From NCBI GenBank assembly GCA_003255025.1, contig QANY01003900.1, forward strand, positions 1,798,001-1,862,000: 64,000 nucleotides of DNA, in the 5' to 3' direction. Under the pieces are notes generated by a model. The model searched no databases, was not told the origin of the DNA, and saw nothing but the letters and a program-made list of their open reading frames with translations. Position numbers and translations under genes: made by a program. The stretch is from Datisca glomerata (Eukaryota; Streptophyta; Magnoliopsida; Cucurbitales; Datiscaceae). Positions 1 to 10,654 of the stretch are shown one piece after another; position 1 is the first letter of the stretch, and every line of letters starts with the position of its first letter.

Positions 1-640
1 ATTGAAGTGTATGTTGATGATATAATCGTCAAATCTTGTCAAGAGGAAGATCACACTATCACTCTATGAAAACTATTTAAACTGTTGAGAAAGTTTCAGT
101 TAAAGATTAACCCAAAAAAGTGTACATTCACAGCATCTTCAAGGAAACTACTTGGCTTTGTCATGAGCAAGGAATGAATAAAAGTGACCCCGACAAGATT
201 CGAGCCATCATTGATATGACACCAGCTAAAACTCAAAACGAAGTTAGAGGGTTCATGGGGAGATTAAATTGTATAGCTTGGCTCATCTCACAGCTAACCG
301 CAAATTGCCTATCTTTAAACTCCTCCACTAAAGTGATACAGAAGGATGGAATGATGATTGCCAAAATTCTTTTGAAAAGATTAAACAATACTTGAAAAGT
401 CCTCTTATAATTGTTCCTCCAACTCCAGGGCGGCTACTCATTTATATCTCATAGTAATAGAAAATTTCACAGATTGTGTACTTGGTCAGCATGGTGCTTC
501 TAGAAAGAATGAACGAGCGATATACTATTTAAGTAAAAGGTTCACAAATTACGAGGCTAATTATTCGATGTTAGAGATAACATGTTGTGCATTAGCCTAG
601 ATTACTCATCGGCTTAGACAATGTATGTTATAATACTACA
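1..640 (+). pseudogene. gypsy RT C-terminus and first RNase H domain (broken)
   Basis: Translation across two frames gives the RT catalytic YVDD, then a connection region (120-395) with EVRGFMGRLN and ISQLTA, as in plant gypsy polymerases. The RNase H domain follows at about 425-640, seen as YYLSKRFTN and a decayed CCALA...RLRQ segment. Stops at several points (for example before 'KLFKLL' and at 394) rule out function. The enzyme would copy retrotransposon RNA into DNA in the virus-like particle. The start of RT lies outside the window. Confidence 0.82.
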
Positions 641-814
641 CCACTTGGTTAATTTTAAAGATGTACCCAATCAATCAATTATATCTTTGAAAAGCTATCG
701 CTTTCTGGGAAGATTGCTAAATGGTAAGTTTTACTCACTGAATATGATATTGTCTATGTCACAAGGAAGTTAATAAAAGGAAGTGTACTTGCTTCTTATC
801 TAGTAGATCAACCA

Positions 815-1110
815 GTGCAAGATTATATGGACCCAGAATTATGGATAATGTTATTTGATGGCGCATCTAATGATGTAGGACATGAAATTGGGGCAAACCT
901 CATATCTCTTGAGGTAAAGTTTTTTCCCTTCACGGTAAAACTATGCTTTGACTGTACAAACAATGTGGCAAAATACGAAGCATGTTCCATAGGAGTTAAG
1001 ATGCTCGTGATATGAAGATAAGAATGGCAGATGTACTGGGAACTCTATCGTCCATCTTTGTTGCAGACTTTCAAGAAGAAGTTCAACCCATAAAAATTGA
1101 AATATGAGAT
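815..1110 (+). pseudogene. additional RNase H (aRH) domain of Tat-type gypsy
   Basis: The 66-residue frame reads LWIMLFDGASNDVGHEIGA at its start and CTNNVAKYEACSIGVK near its end, the first two strands and the E-bearing helix of a second RNase H fold. The first catalytic Asp (FDGAS) and the Glu (YEAC) are present. It ends at a stop at 1,014-1,016, and decayed sequence continues towards integrase. A second RNase H after the canonical one is the main reason for the Tat assignment. Confidence 0.8.
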
Positions 1111-1329
1111 TTTCCTACTCAGTGTATGAGCATTTAAGAAAAATCTGATGCAAGACCATGATATTACGATATCAAGCATATAAAGAATTGAGAGTATATA
1201 TCCAAAGCTTCTGAGAATGATAAACGCACTATTAGAAGATTATCTATGAGTTTCTTTTTGAATGGTGAAATGCTCTACAAAAAAAACCATGATGTAGTAC
1301 TTTTATGATGCGTTGATACAGGGGAAGCG

Positions 1330-2352
1330 AAAATAAATCATATAAAGTTCACGAAGGAATTTGTGGCGTCCATGTTAATGATCATATAATGGCTAAATAA
1401 ATCTTGAGAGCATGATATTATTGGTTGACTCTAGAATCTGATTGCATCATGTACGCCAAGAAATGTATCAAATGACAAATTTATGTGGATAAAATTCACG
1501 TACCATCATCCCCTTTACACGTCATGATTGCGCCTTGACCATTCTCTATCTGGGGTATGGATGTAATTGGTCTTATCACACCAAAGGCATCTACCGAGCA
1601 TCGTTTTATTTTGGTCTCTATAGAATACTTTACCACATGGGTGGGGGTGAGTTCTTATTCGAGCGTAACTAGAAGTGAGATTGTTAAGTTCATTTAAAAA
1701 GAGAGAATTTGTTCAATAAGGTCTACCTGAAAGGATCATCACAAATAACATGATGAATTTAAACAACAAGATGATGAAATAATTATGTGAGCAATTCAAA
1801 ATTAAGCATCATAATTCATCTCCTTATTGTTTGAAGATGAAAGGAGTAATGTAAGTAGTCAATAAGAACATAAAAAAGATCATAGAGAAGATGACGAAGG
1901 CTTACAAAAATCGGCATGAGATGCTCCCATTCGCATTACATAGGTAGCGCATCAGTCTGAACTTTAACTTGGGCAATGACATTCTCTTTGGTATACGATC
2001 CTTTCAATTGAGGTTGAAATTCCCTCCCTCAGAGTCTTAATGGATGTGAAATTAGAATAGGCAGAATGGGTACAAGCATGATATGAGCAATGAAATTTCA
2101 TTGAGAAAAAAAAGATTGAATGCATTATGTAGGGGAAATCATATCAAAGGGAAATGTTGCAAGTATATGATAGAAAGTTGCGACCCTGATGTTTCAGAGA
2201 AGGAGATTTGATGTTAAAAAAGATACTCTCATATAAAAAAAGATTACAGTGGGAGATGATCTTCTTGGGAGAAGCTCTCATTCTAACAAACATTAAAGGA
2301 GACGATTTACAGCACACTATTAATTCTCATGCAGTCAAGAAGTACTTTGTTT
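1330..2352 (+). pseudogene. gypsy integrase (broken), end of pol
   Basis: An HHCC zinc-binding region is readable at about 1,345-1,490 (HEGICG, then C...C near CIMYAKKCIK). The catalytic core is marked by FSIWGMDVIGLITPKAS at about 1,540-1,590 and HRFILVSIEYFTTW after it. The C-terminal part is seen as AEWVQA near 2,060 and ends with SHAVKKYFV and a stop near 2,352. More than ten stops and shifts interrupt it. Integrase would insert the cDNA into host DNA. Confidence 0.8.
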
Positions 2353-2720
2353 GACTACTCTAATTATGAGAAAAGCGAAGTTGAGCAAAAAAATTGTTTT
2401 AAAAAAAAAGCTGTCTAAAATATTGGAGAAATTTGTATTCCATAATTCTTCAAAATCCTTGTTTCTAAACATTATTCATTCATCGTCAATGAAGAGCTTT
2501 TTTTCAGTTATCAAACATATATACTTTGTATTCCCGTTATTTGCATTATTTCTTACTCCATTTAATTCCAAGGCATATAGAAAATATCATTAATTACTTT
2601 TGAAATAACTCAGAATCACAAACTTCGTTAGGCGAAAGATGATTGATTAAAAAGATAGAAAAGGAAAGAAAATAAAAAATGCAGTATGTGGGTGTGGTGA
2701 AATCTGAAAAGTCACCATAA

Positions 2721-3240
2721 GAAAAGCCAATATGCGCACGACTAAAATTAAAATGTGATTGGAAGTTTACACAATTAGAAGTGTAGAAAAAAAGTAAAAT
2801 ACAGAGAACTTATTAGTTTTTCTACACCATCGACAAGAAGCTGAATACTGAGGAATGAACCAATGAATAAGGATGCATCATTTATTGAAAGTGTGCTCGG
2901 TATCTCATTGCCAATCCATGATCCTAGGCTAAACTCAAATAGTTTCTTATACTCTCTCATTGTTATCTTCTCTGATTCTGAGTTTCTAGTAGTGTGTAGA
3001 GAAAGGTGTAAAACTGTCCTCAATGAAAAAAATAGAGAAGAGAGCTCTGGTTCTGTTGATGCGAGATTTGATTTTTTCATTCCAGATGAATAAACTCGAT
3101 CTTGAGGATTGAGCAATAAATTAGTATTGACAGTCAGAAGAAGTTTCTCTTTTAGGTGCTGGAGCTCTAGAAGATTTTGTATATATTTTGTTTCATATCA
3201 AATTGCTATAAGTTGGTTGAAGATGTTGCTATATTATAGA
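2721..3240. other. unassigned AT-rich stretch
   Basis: Two overlapping open frames (2,775-3,116 on - and 2,863-3,093 on +) cover the same bases, and neither resembles a family I know. The region could be the far end of the preceding gypsy element or a spacer. I see no RNA gene or convincing promoter. Confidence 0.3.
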
Positions 3241-3362
3241 AGTTATAGCTCGATTTGATGAATATGGTTTATTTTTGCTGTGATGATATATGTGTGTGTA
3301 TGATTATTGTTTACATATGCTATGGTTTCATGCCAAATATGAACCTTCCAAAAGTTTATGTG

Positions 3363-3781
3363 TAAACTAAGGGAGAGGGAGATGGAATAAGCTGAGGGAG
3401 AGAGACTGAGATGAGGGAGAGGTAGAGGCGAGAGGGACTGACTAATGAGGGAGAGGGAGAGGCAGTCTGAGCTGAGGGAGAGGGAGAGGGTCTGATCTGA
3501 GGGAGAGGGACTAGGCTGAGGGAGAGGGAGAGGCGTGAGGCAGTTTGAGCTGAGGGAGAGGCGAGAGGCAGTCTGAGCTAAGGGAGAGGGACTAGACTGA
3601 GGAAGAGGGAGAGGTAGGGCTCGTGATCCATGAGCTGAGGGAAAGGGAGTGGGTCTAATCTGAGGGGGGTTGGAGAAAGAGAGTCGAGACTTGAGTCGAG
3701 AGGACTGGAGGCGAGATGCGAGAGGGAGAGAAGAGAACTCTCCCACTCCCTTACCTCAGTCCCTCTCCCTCAGCTCAGCCT
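3363..3781. repeat. polypurine minisatellite (GAGGGAGAGG-rich) ending in an inverted pyrimidine copy
   Basis: Roughly 360 bases of the + strand are almost pure purine, built from imperfect repeats of a unit like CTGAGGGAGAGGGAGAGG with variable linkers such as CAGTCTGAG. At 3,740-3,781 the strand switches to CTCTCCC...CCTCTCCCTCAGCTCAG, which is the reverse complement of the repeat, so the array can fold back on itself. A 167-codon open frame on the - strand is simply Ser/Leu/Pro repeats from this low-complexity sequence. Confidence 0.88.
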
Positions 3782-3908
3782 GGACCAGTCCGAACTTTTG
3801 ATCCTCTCTAAAAGAAGGACCGAACTGACCATTAACAAGAAAAAAACCATCCAGACCGATCAATTTCAGTTTAGACTAAACGGTTTGGACGGTTTTTTAA
3901 CACCTCTA
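3782..3908. mobile_element. hAT-like element right end (subterminal CCG-type motifs)
   Basis: The stretch is rich in GACCGAACTGACC, GACCGATC and CGGTTTGGACGG motifs and ends with AACACCTCTA, read in reverse as TAGAGGTGTT. That form matches the ends of many plant hAT elements (family knowledge). The matching left end and an 8-bp duplication were not found, so this may be a truncated end. Confidence 0.45.
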
Positions 3909-4446
3909 GTTATCTATTAAAGACCAAACACCAATGGATGTGATAATACGTTATTCACATATTTATCATCTAGTCAAAGATGTTAATTTTCCTTTTATAT
4001 ATGTAGGCGTAAGGTATAGCTCCGCTGTTGTCTTCTAATCCTTACTAGAGAACTCAAGCTAGCTTTTGGGCTGATTTTGTTGACAAGAATGTATAACACT
4101 TTTTTTATTCTCTCACTGCTTTCATTTCTATTTTACATTTCAATAGTATATTGATTTCATGGCTTATGGCGTTGTGTGGCTCTTTAACTTCTTTGTTGCT
4201 ATGGGTAAACATGATTCAAGTACATATTTTTTATCAATTATATTTTGCAGATATGGCTCGGCTTCCTTTGTCTACCAAAAGATGAATTATGAGTATTTTA
4301 GTTTACTACTTGGAGATGTTAAAACAGTCAACAATTTTATTTCTGATTATGATAGTCGCTATCATTTCTAGGAGAAAGAAACGTAGAATTGGATTGGATG
4401 GTATATCATTTGATAGGCACTGTATCAGGACACTAAATTTACATAG

Positions 4447-4960
4447 AAAAATGACTTAGCATGTTTTGAAAGCCTGCGAATGGACAGAAGAACATTTACC
4501 ATTTTATGTCAACTTCTTAAGACAGTTGGTCAATTAAGGGGAACTATGAATATGGATGTAGAAGAAATGGTTGTTATCTTCTTACATATAATTGCGCATG
4601 ACGTGAAGAATAGAATTGTTAGACGACATTTTGCATGTTCTGGTGAAACAGTGAGTAGGCATTTTACAAAAGTTTTGAACTCAGTGCTAAGTCTACATGA
4701 TGTGTTATTGAAAAAACCAGTGCCAATCCTCAAAAACTCTACAGATAGAAGATGAAAATGGTTGAAGGTATCAAATATGCAATTCAAATTAGATTCCTTC
4801 TTATATACCAAACTGTAAGGTTTATAACATTTGGAATTTTATTAATCCAGAACCGTTTAGGAGCTTCAGATGGAACCTATACTAAAGTCAATGTGCGTGC
4901 TGTTGATAGACATCGGTATCGTACAAGAAAGAATGAAATTCCAACTAATATCTTGGAGTT
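4447..4960 (+). pseudogene. PIF/Harbinger transposase (DDE_Tnp_4 type), truncated and frameshifted
   Basis: The first open part (4,480-4,755) reads MDRRTFTILCQLL, then MDVEEMVVIFLHIIAHD and RRHFACSGETVSRHF, the N-terminal helix-turn-helix region of plant PIF transposases. After a frameshift a second part has GASDGTYTKVNV (4,860-4,900) with the first catalytic Asp, then RYRTRKNEIPTNIL. The frame then departs from the family near 4,965, and the regions for the second Asp and the Glu are gone, replaced within 50 bases by the accessory ORF. The transposase would cut and rejoin element ends in the nucleus. This copy cannot. Confidence 0.8.
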
Positions 4961-5014
4961 TGCGTTCAAGATTTACAATTATTTTATGTCTTATCTGAAT
5001 GATATACATTGCAG

Positions 5015-5633
5015 AGCTATCCAAATGCAAAAGGCATGCTGAACAAGCCTTTTCAGCATTTTGATGATTAGGGGTCGGTGTTTGGAAAAGATCGAGCTTC
5101 TGGACTTGATGTTGAAGGTCCTGCAGATATGGTTGATGTTATAAAATAGGAGTATGATTTTAATTGGAAAGATGATGACTTTTATGTATCAGAGCCTGCA
5201 ACAGGATTTGCAGAAGCAGATGTTACCAACTCTACTTGTCAAACTCTAACTTTTCCTTCAGCATCTACTTCTCAAATTCCTTCAACCTCTGTACCAACAA
5301 AAAAATCTAAGAAAAGGGCTAGAGATGATGATATATTGGTCGAGACAGTCACTAACATGGTCAAACAGTTTGAGACATTCTTCTCAAACACAAATGACAA
5401 TATAGGCAAGTTTGATAAAGTATTTTCAACATGAAGTTGATAGTGCTGATAGAGTTTCCCAGATATTTGATGAAATAATGAAAATAGATGGACTAATAGA
5501 CGCCGAGAAGGTACTACTAGCAGGAAAGTTGATTGTGAAAGATCATGATCAAACTCATTATTTCTTTGTTCTACCTGCGCCTTTCAAAAAGGAGTTTGTT
5601 TTGCAAGTTTTACTCGATAATATGAGATCATAG
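5015..5633 (+). pseudogene. PIF-associated Myb/SANT-like ORF, C-terminal half
   Basis: Frames here read YPNAKG...KPF, then VFGKDRASGLDVEGPADMVDV, a Ser/Thr-rich linker, and a basic KKSKKRARDDD segment. The final part (5,412-5,633) has IFDEIMKIDGLIDAEKVLLAGKLIVKDH and FFVLPAPFKKEFV. This matches the accessory Myb/SANT-like protein that accompanies PIF/Harbinger transposases and helps them bind DNA. Stops near 5,147 and shifts near 5,430 show decay. The DNA-binding N-terminus is missing or lost in the fusion with the transposase fragment. Confidence 0.7.
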
Positions 5634-6411
5634 AAAGTAGATTTCATGATGAAGCCTTCATAACCTATTTTGATATGTATAATATAAGTAATGTCACCTG
5701 TAATAATTTGTAGGTGTAGTTTTTGTTGTTGTGCACATGGATGAATTGTTATGCCATGTATGATGTGCACAAGGGTAAATATTTCATTGTTGCATTTATG
5801 ATATGCACATGAGTATTTTGTCCATATCTTTTGACAAGTCACATGTAAATACAGTCAACATATGTGTATGGAAATGTAGTAATTGCATTGAAAATCCATC
5901 TTTTGCATATTTTATAAAATATATTATGTTTACATGCTTTGATATTATACTAACTATAAATTGAATTTTACTTATTATCATGATAGAAATTTGATAGAAA
6001 TTTATTTTAGTACTATAATATTGATTATTGAGTTGAAAATCATGGGTGATTTTCTTATAAGAATTATTATCTTATATTATAAATTTTATATCACATTAAT
6101 ACACTTGGAGCGATATTGATTCAATTGCATGGATAATATTTGATGAAAATCTACACAAAGTATCATAATATAATTGTTTGATCGAAAAATTAATAAGTAT
6201 ATACGAAAAAAATTCATGGGTAAAATTGTAATTTGACAATAACGTCTAAAACATCCAATTGCTTATTCCATCAAAACAAACAAAATAATCTAACACTCTC
6301 ATCATTAAATCAGAATATTTTTAAGTGTTAACAAATAAAATAATTTTAAATTTCCATACATTATACATTTCCACAATCATATTTCAGTAATCTTATACCA
6401 AACAGCCCTTA

Positions 6412-6893
6412 AGTAATTGGTTTCAATTTAATTTTCTAACGTTCGGAGAATGGTGTTCGTTGAAAAAATACTATCCTTTTGTGACAGCTCGTATAACCTT
6501 TACTAACGAATTTCTTTGTCAAAAATGCTTTACTATTTTCAAGGCTAATGACCGTCGAAAATGTTTTTTCCGCTACCCAACAAGGGACTGAGAGAACCAT
6601 CAGAAAAAATTTCTGGGCAAATTTTCCTAATATTTTCTGACCCTTGAAAATTGTCTAAACTCTTGTCGTGAAAAGAGAGTTCATTTGGTTTACATATTCA
6701 GGCAATTGAAGTTGTTTTAAATGGTCTACATATGCTTTTGGCTAAAAAATATAGAAATAGTATAGATTGACCAAAATATTAATTGGAGTTAACAAATGAT
6801 TCAGTTTTAAAATTGGGGTCACATTTTTGGCTCGTGTGTGGTGTACCATTATGCTAACCAAAAGTAATATGTTTATTTAGTTTAAAACTTTTT
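6412..6893. other. spacer, nothing recognised
   Basis: AT-rich sequence between the PIF right end and MULE copy A. It has no open frame above 60 codons and no repeat that I recognise. Confidence 0.5.
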
Positions 6894-7418
6894 TGAGAAA
6901 ATACACTTTCAGTCTCCTAACTTTTACAAATATTTCTATATAATCAACTAATTTTTAAACTGAATACTTTTAGTGATTTAATTTCTAAAAACATTTTTAT
7001 GATCTTATTATTTTAACACCGTCAACTTGATTGATGTGGATACTGATTAGATTAAAAATGACCTTCTCTTACTTGAATCACTGGTGGCATGCTTATTTTG
7101 GAGTCATCAATCACGTTATTTTGCTTGAAATTATTTCACATAATCATTTCATGAAATGAAAACCAAACATGGAAGAAGAAAAGGACGTGAAAGGTTTTAT
7201 AGAAATTGAGTACCTGGTTCATAAAGTTGTTGCCCTTTTCAAGTTGCATAATGAGTTTTTTCTGCAAAGTTAAAGTAGCTTGAAGTTCCATCCACAACCC
7301 CTTTGCATGTCCTTGAATTATGGCCCCATTGATGATATTTCCCACATTTTAGAGTTAGTTTGTGTTCTTCTTGATCTATGGTCAGGTTATGGCTTTTCAA
7401 GGTCTCTTCTTCGCTACT

Positions 7419-7841
7419 TCTTGGGTCTGCCAGGTGGCCTCCTTAATGGAGGAAGTAATATAGCTTCAACAGTTGACTTAGGCCATAAATCAAGATCATT
7501 AAGAGGCTGGATGAAAAAAATATAAATTTAATATTTCGGTTCGGTCTGAAAACCACAAACTTTCCAAACCGGTCATTTTCAGTTCGGTCAGTTCGAGATT
7601 ATTTTGAACACCCATAGTTTCATGAATCTTCAACTTTGTCTTTCTTAGTCATGTGTAGTCCCCCCTAAAAGGATAGGACTAAATAATCACATGTGGGTGC
7701 CTTTAGTACTGTACAGTACGGACTACCAAACAAGCCCTTAGGGTCTTGGGTCTACCAGGTGGCCTCCTTAATATAGGAGGCAATATAGCTTCAACAGTTG
7801 ACTTAGGCCATAAATCAGGACCATTAAAAGACTGGATGAAA
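7419..7841. repeat. 98-bp direct repeat of MULE coding sequence flanking the PIF/hAT piece
   Basis: Bases 7,419-7,516 and 7,744-7,841 are near-identical copies of the same MULE segment (encoding LWPKSTVEAIL..PLRRPPGRPK on the - strand). They differ by point changes and a small indel. The truncated PIF/hAT piece lies between them. Copy B has the segment only once. Confidence 0.8.
7517..7737 (-). mobile_element. truncated PIF-like element end carrying a hAT MITE end
   Basis: In reverse, the segment starts GGGCTTGTTTGGTAGTCCG at 7,737, next to a TTA target (7,738-7,740), and after about 120 bp enters a hAT end, TATGGGTGTTC (7,606-7,616), followed by CCGAACCGAA motifs. The same nested order occurs at 26,287-26,500 in copy B. 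The rest of both elements is deleted here, with the break near 7,517. Confidence 0.72.
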
Positions 7842-8224
7842 TGACTGTAAGTCTTGAGTATAGTTTCTCTTGTAAGGTACTTGTTTACATAAGACTCAAG
7901 CTTTCTCTTAATGTGATATATGCATTGAATTGCATGTGAACAAGGTATACCACTTATATCCCACTTATAGCAACTACCTGTATGTTTATCAAGGTCGACA
8001 ACATACTGACCTTTGCCACACTCAACCTCAAACATCATGGCACCTGCCCATGTGGGTAGACAATTCCTAGATAATTCATTCGTTTTTTAGTCCATTACTC
8101 AATTCCAATCTAGGCCTTAGATAATAAAAATAAAAACAGTCACATACCCCTAATTCTTCCATAATGCAAGTTAGTTCAAGAATTAAAATTTTTGTCTAGG
8201 TCAACTATGTCGTATACACTAACA
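7703..8224 (-). pseudogene. MULE transposase remnant: N-terminal piece joined to SWIM zinc finger
   Basis: From high to low coordinate it reads a decayed N-terminal segment (MYLGGDVSVYD, MEELGV, about 8,224-8,095), then an open 111-codon part with GKGQYVVDLDKH, CYKWDISGIPCSHAIQC, YVNKYLTRETILKTY and RRPPGRPKT. C-x-C...C-x-H is the SWIM zinc finger found at the C-terminal side of MURA-type transposases, although the first pair here reads G-S-C. The whole catalytic DDE domain between these parts is missing, so the element cannot move itself. The last 11 residues run into PIF-like sequence. Confidence 0.8.
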
Positions 8225-8900
8225 TCTCCACCTAAATACATAACCCTCAGCTGGAATTTGAATTTTTCATTATGGTGAAATGATATTGAGAATAATTCAC
8301 CCATTCTCTACAATTGATAAATATAAAAATAAATATTGAAATAAATAGAGAAAAAATAACTTGGATCGAAGAAAAATAATAATTGTTGTAAAAACTCAAC
8401 ATACATGATCATAAGCCGAATGTTGAAGAAAAAAAGTAATTTAGAAGAAAACGCGCGGTGCTGGAGTGAGTTTTGTATGGTGCGTAAGTTCATAATGAAG
8501 GAAGCTTATCATATAGTGCATTTGTCCATGATTCGTGTTTGTATGATGGGTAAGTTTAATGAAGAAGTGCTGAATTTCCTTGTTTATAGTACCATTATGA
8601 GTAATCTGCTATGGGTTTTGTGAATGAGTGCTTAGAGATAGGGTTAGGTAATGCAAAATGGTGAGTTTAGAGTTAGGGTAATGATATTATCCGATCATTA
8701 ATGAGTCAGCGTACTGTCATCACTCAATTAACAGTCATATCAGCAAAATTAATGGATTAATTAACAGAATTATAAAAGAAGACCACATAAAAATATTTTT
8801 AAAAGTTAGATGACTAAAAATATTTAATTTAAAAAATTAAAGAACCACATAAAAATAAAAATATTGATGAAAGTTACGGACTGAAAGTGAACATTTTCTA

Positions 8901-9330
8901 ATATTAACTAAGGGCATGATCATGTAATAAAAATATTAGCATACGAAAATTGATATAACCTATAAAAAATTATTTACTCACATCAACTAAAAAGCACCTC
9001 TCTATTGTGCTATTCAAATCCTTGTTATTGGTGGCCCATGTTGAATATGTTGTGAATAGGGCATTTTGTAGGAAAACATAAGGACATGGGAATGGATCCA
9101 TTCCATCTTCCAATACCTAAACTTTGCATAGAAAATAATTATATAATGTCAAATTGTTGGATTCGTTGCAAAATTCAATGGGTTTTTTGCGGTTTACAGG
9201 TAGAATTCAGAGTCAAATCTAATCAACCACTCCGAAGGCTCAGCTTCCTAGATTGACCAACGCAACCTTCTATTCGACCCGCAGACAACAAAGAGTAATT
9301 TAATTACTTCCGATTATTAATATTAACTAA
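8901..9330. other. spacer bounded by a 20-bp direct repeat
   Basis: About 430 bp without open frames. The string TAATATTAACTAAGGGCATG occurs at its start (from about 8,899) and again at 9,318-9,337, where it runs into the MITE dimer. Nothing else was recognised. Confidence 0.45.
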
Positions 9331-10244
9331 GGGCATGTTTATAAAATTCTTAAATTTAAGATTTAGATTAAATATTTAGATTAAATATTAAATTTAAGAA
9401 TTTTATTCAAATTTTGAATTTAGAATTAGGATATGTTTAATTGTTAGATTTAGATTATAAATTTTACGGATTTAAATTTGTAATCTAAATTTAATGTTTA
9501 CTAAAAACATAAAATTGGATTTGAAATTTAAGTTTTTATGGATTTATAATCTAACTAAAAAGGGGATATTGTAAATTTAAATCTAAATATTTATTAAATT
9601 TAATGTGCAATGTCAAAAATACATCTTTTAAGTTATCACTCAAACTAATTATTTATTAATTAAAGAGGATTATAGTAAACTTATCTAATCTAACATAATA
9701 CAAATCACTAATCTAATATAATTCAAATTTATTGTAAACATAATTTTATAAATCTAAATCTTCAATCAAAATCTTAAATCCTAAATTTTAATCCAAATCT
9801 TCAATCCAAAACTTTAGGCAACCTGTCGTTGGTGAATTTGGATTACAAATCCTACAAATTTAGAATTTGTAATTCAAATTCAATGTTTAATAAAAAATAT
9901 TCAAAAAATTATATGAGACCCACCACATAATTGGATTTGAAATCTAAGTTTTATGGATTTATAATCCAACAAAAAAGTTATTACAAATTTAAATCTAAAT
10001 ATTTGTTACATTTGATGTGCAAAGTAAAAAATGCCTCTTTTAAATCATCATTCAAACTAATAATTTATTAATTGGAGGGCATTATAGTAAACTTGCCTAA
10101 TCAAATATAATCTAAATCATTTAATCCAAAATAATTTAAATTTATTGTACAATTTTACAAACCCTAAATCTAAATATTAAATCTAAATCCTTAATACAAA
10201 TCCACAATCCAAATTTTCAATCCAAAAACTTAGTAAACGTGCCC
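9331..10244. mobile_element. tandem dimer of a Tourist-like MITE
   Basis: Outer ends are GGGCATGTTTATA at 9,331 and, in reverse, GGGCACGTTTACT at 10,244. The left flank is TAA and the right flank TGA, close to the 3-bp PIF/Harbinger target. Inside are two successive, diverged copies of one ~420-bp unit rich in AAATCTAAAT and AATCCAAA, meeting near 9,815-9,835 at CTTTAGGCAACC. Shared landmarks in both halves include GGATTTGAAAT, GGATTTATAAT and ATTATAGTAAACTT. No coding sequence. Confidence 0.65.
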
Positions 10245-10524
10245 TGATTATAATGTTTAATATAGATTTGAATTATGTTGGATTAAATAACTTGGATTGG
10301 ATACATTTATTTAATGCCTACTAATTAAATAATATTGTGTAAGTTTTATCCTTAGTATGAGTAAATTTATATTTTCCTTCTAAATCCATAAATGTCTAGT
10401 TTAAGATTACAAATCCGAACTTTTTAACTGGACATAAAATTTTAGAGTCAAAGATTTATAATTTAGTCAAGCCTTTAAGATTTATAATTCAATAAATAAA
10501 GTGTCTTAAGAAATTTCAAACTTG
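10245..10524. other. AT-rich spacer left of the LINE
   Basis: This is ordinary AT-rich sequence with no frame or repeat worth naming. It is the original left flank of the LINE insertion site at 10,525. Confidence 0.5.
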
Positions 10525-10540
10525 ATTACTAGGATCTATT
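10525..10540. repeat. left target-site duplication of LINE-a
   Basis: ATTACTAGGATCTATT here is repeated exactly at 24,947-24,962, directly after the oligo(A) tail of the LINE. A 16-bp perfect duplication fits the 7-20 bp duplications made by L1-type target-primed reverse transcription. Confidence 0.9.
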
Positions 10541-10654
10541 TATTGTTTAATGTCACTAAAAACAATCTCTAAGAATAGCTCCAAGAACCTCAAACCTAGC
10601 CCAATGTCTCAGAAAGCCCAAACAAGCTTTCCGTTATCTAGTTTGTTTTCCTTT

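Larger units (their letters stand above)
1..2720 (+). mobile_element. Ty3/gypsy retrotransposon, Tat-like lineage, 3' part of pol plus downstream region
   Basis: The window opens inside a reverse transcriptase at its YVDD box (bases 10-21) and runs through RNase H, a second RNase H-like domain and integrase. The second (additional) RNase H after the first is the mark of the Tat branch of plant Ty3/gypsy elements, which is family knowledge. No chromodomain is visible. The reading frame is broken by many stops and shifts, so this is an inactive remnant. Coding sequence ends near 2,352. The AT-rich stretch 2,353-2,720, which has a 'TTAGGCGAAAG' segment of the kind found downstream of pol in such elements, looks like the region before a 3' LTR. 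No LTR was recognised. Confidence 0.85.
4380..6408 (+). mobile_element. PIF/Harbinger DNA transposon, coding copy, decayed
   Basis: It contains a PIF transposase fragment (4,447-4,960), then a Myb/SANT-type ORF (5,015-5,633), then AT-rich non-coding sequence ending at 6,408 in ...TATACCAAACAGCCC followed by TTA, the preferred 3-bp target of this superfamily. The last ~170 bases, read in reverse, align well with the left end of the element at 15,706, so both belong to one family. The left terminus was not found, so 4,380 is only the first base with recognisable element-like coding. Confidence 0.72.
6894..8900 (-). mobile_element. MULE (Mutator-like) element copy A, internally deleted
   Basis: Both ends carry related long inverted repeats: GAGAAAATACACTTTCAGTC at 6,894 and, in reverse, AGAAAATGTTCACTTTCAGT at 8,900. 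Each continues for more than 100 bp with lines such as AATATTTTTAGTC and TTTTTATGTGGTC. The coding remnant lies on the - strand. Copy B at 25,170-27,959 is its close relative in the opposite orientation. No convincing 9-bp target duplication was found. A piece of a PIF-like element with a hAT end sits inside at 7,517-7,737. Confidence 0.75.

Noticed and set aside
3243..3746. 167-codon Ser/Leu/Pro-rich - strand frame
   Set aside because: Pure translation of the polypurine minisatellite.
5558..5981. Two - strand frames of 94 and 61 codons
   Set aside because: Overlap the PIF Myb/SANT ORF end and AT-rich tail. No family features.
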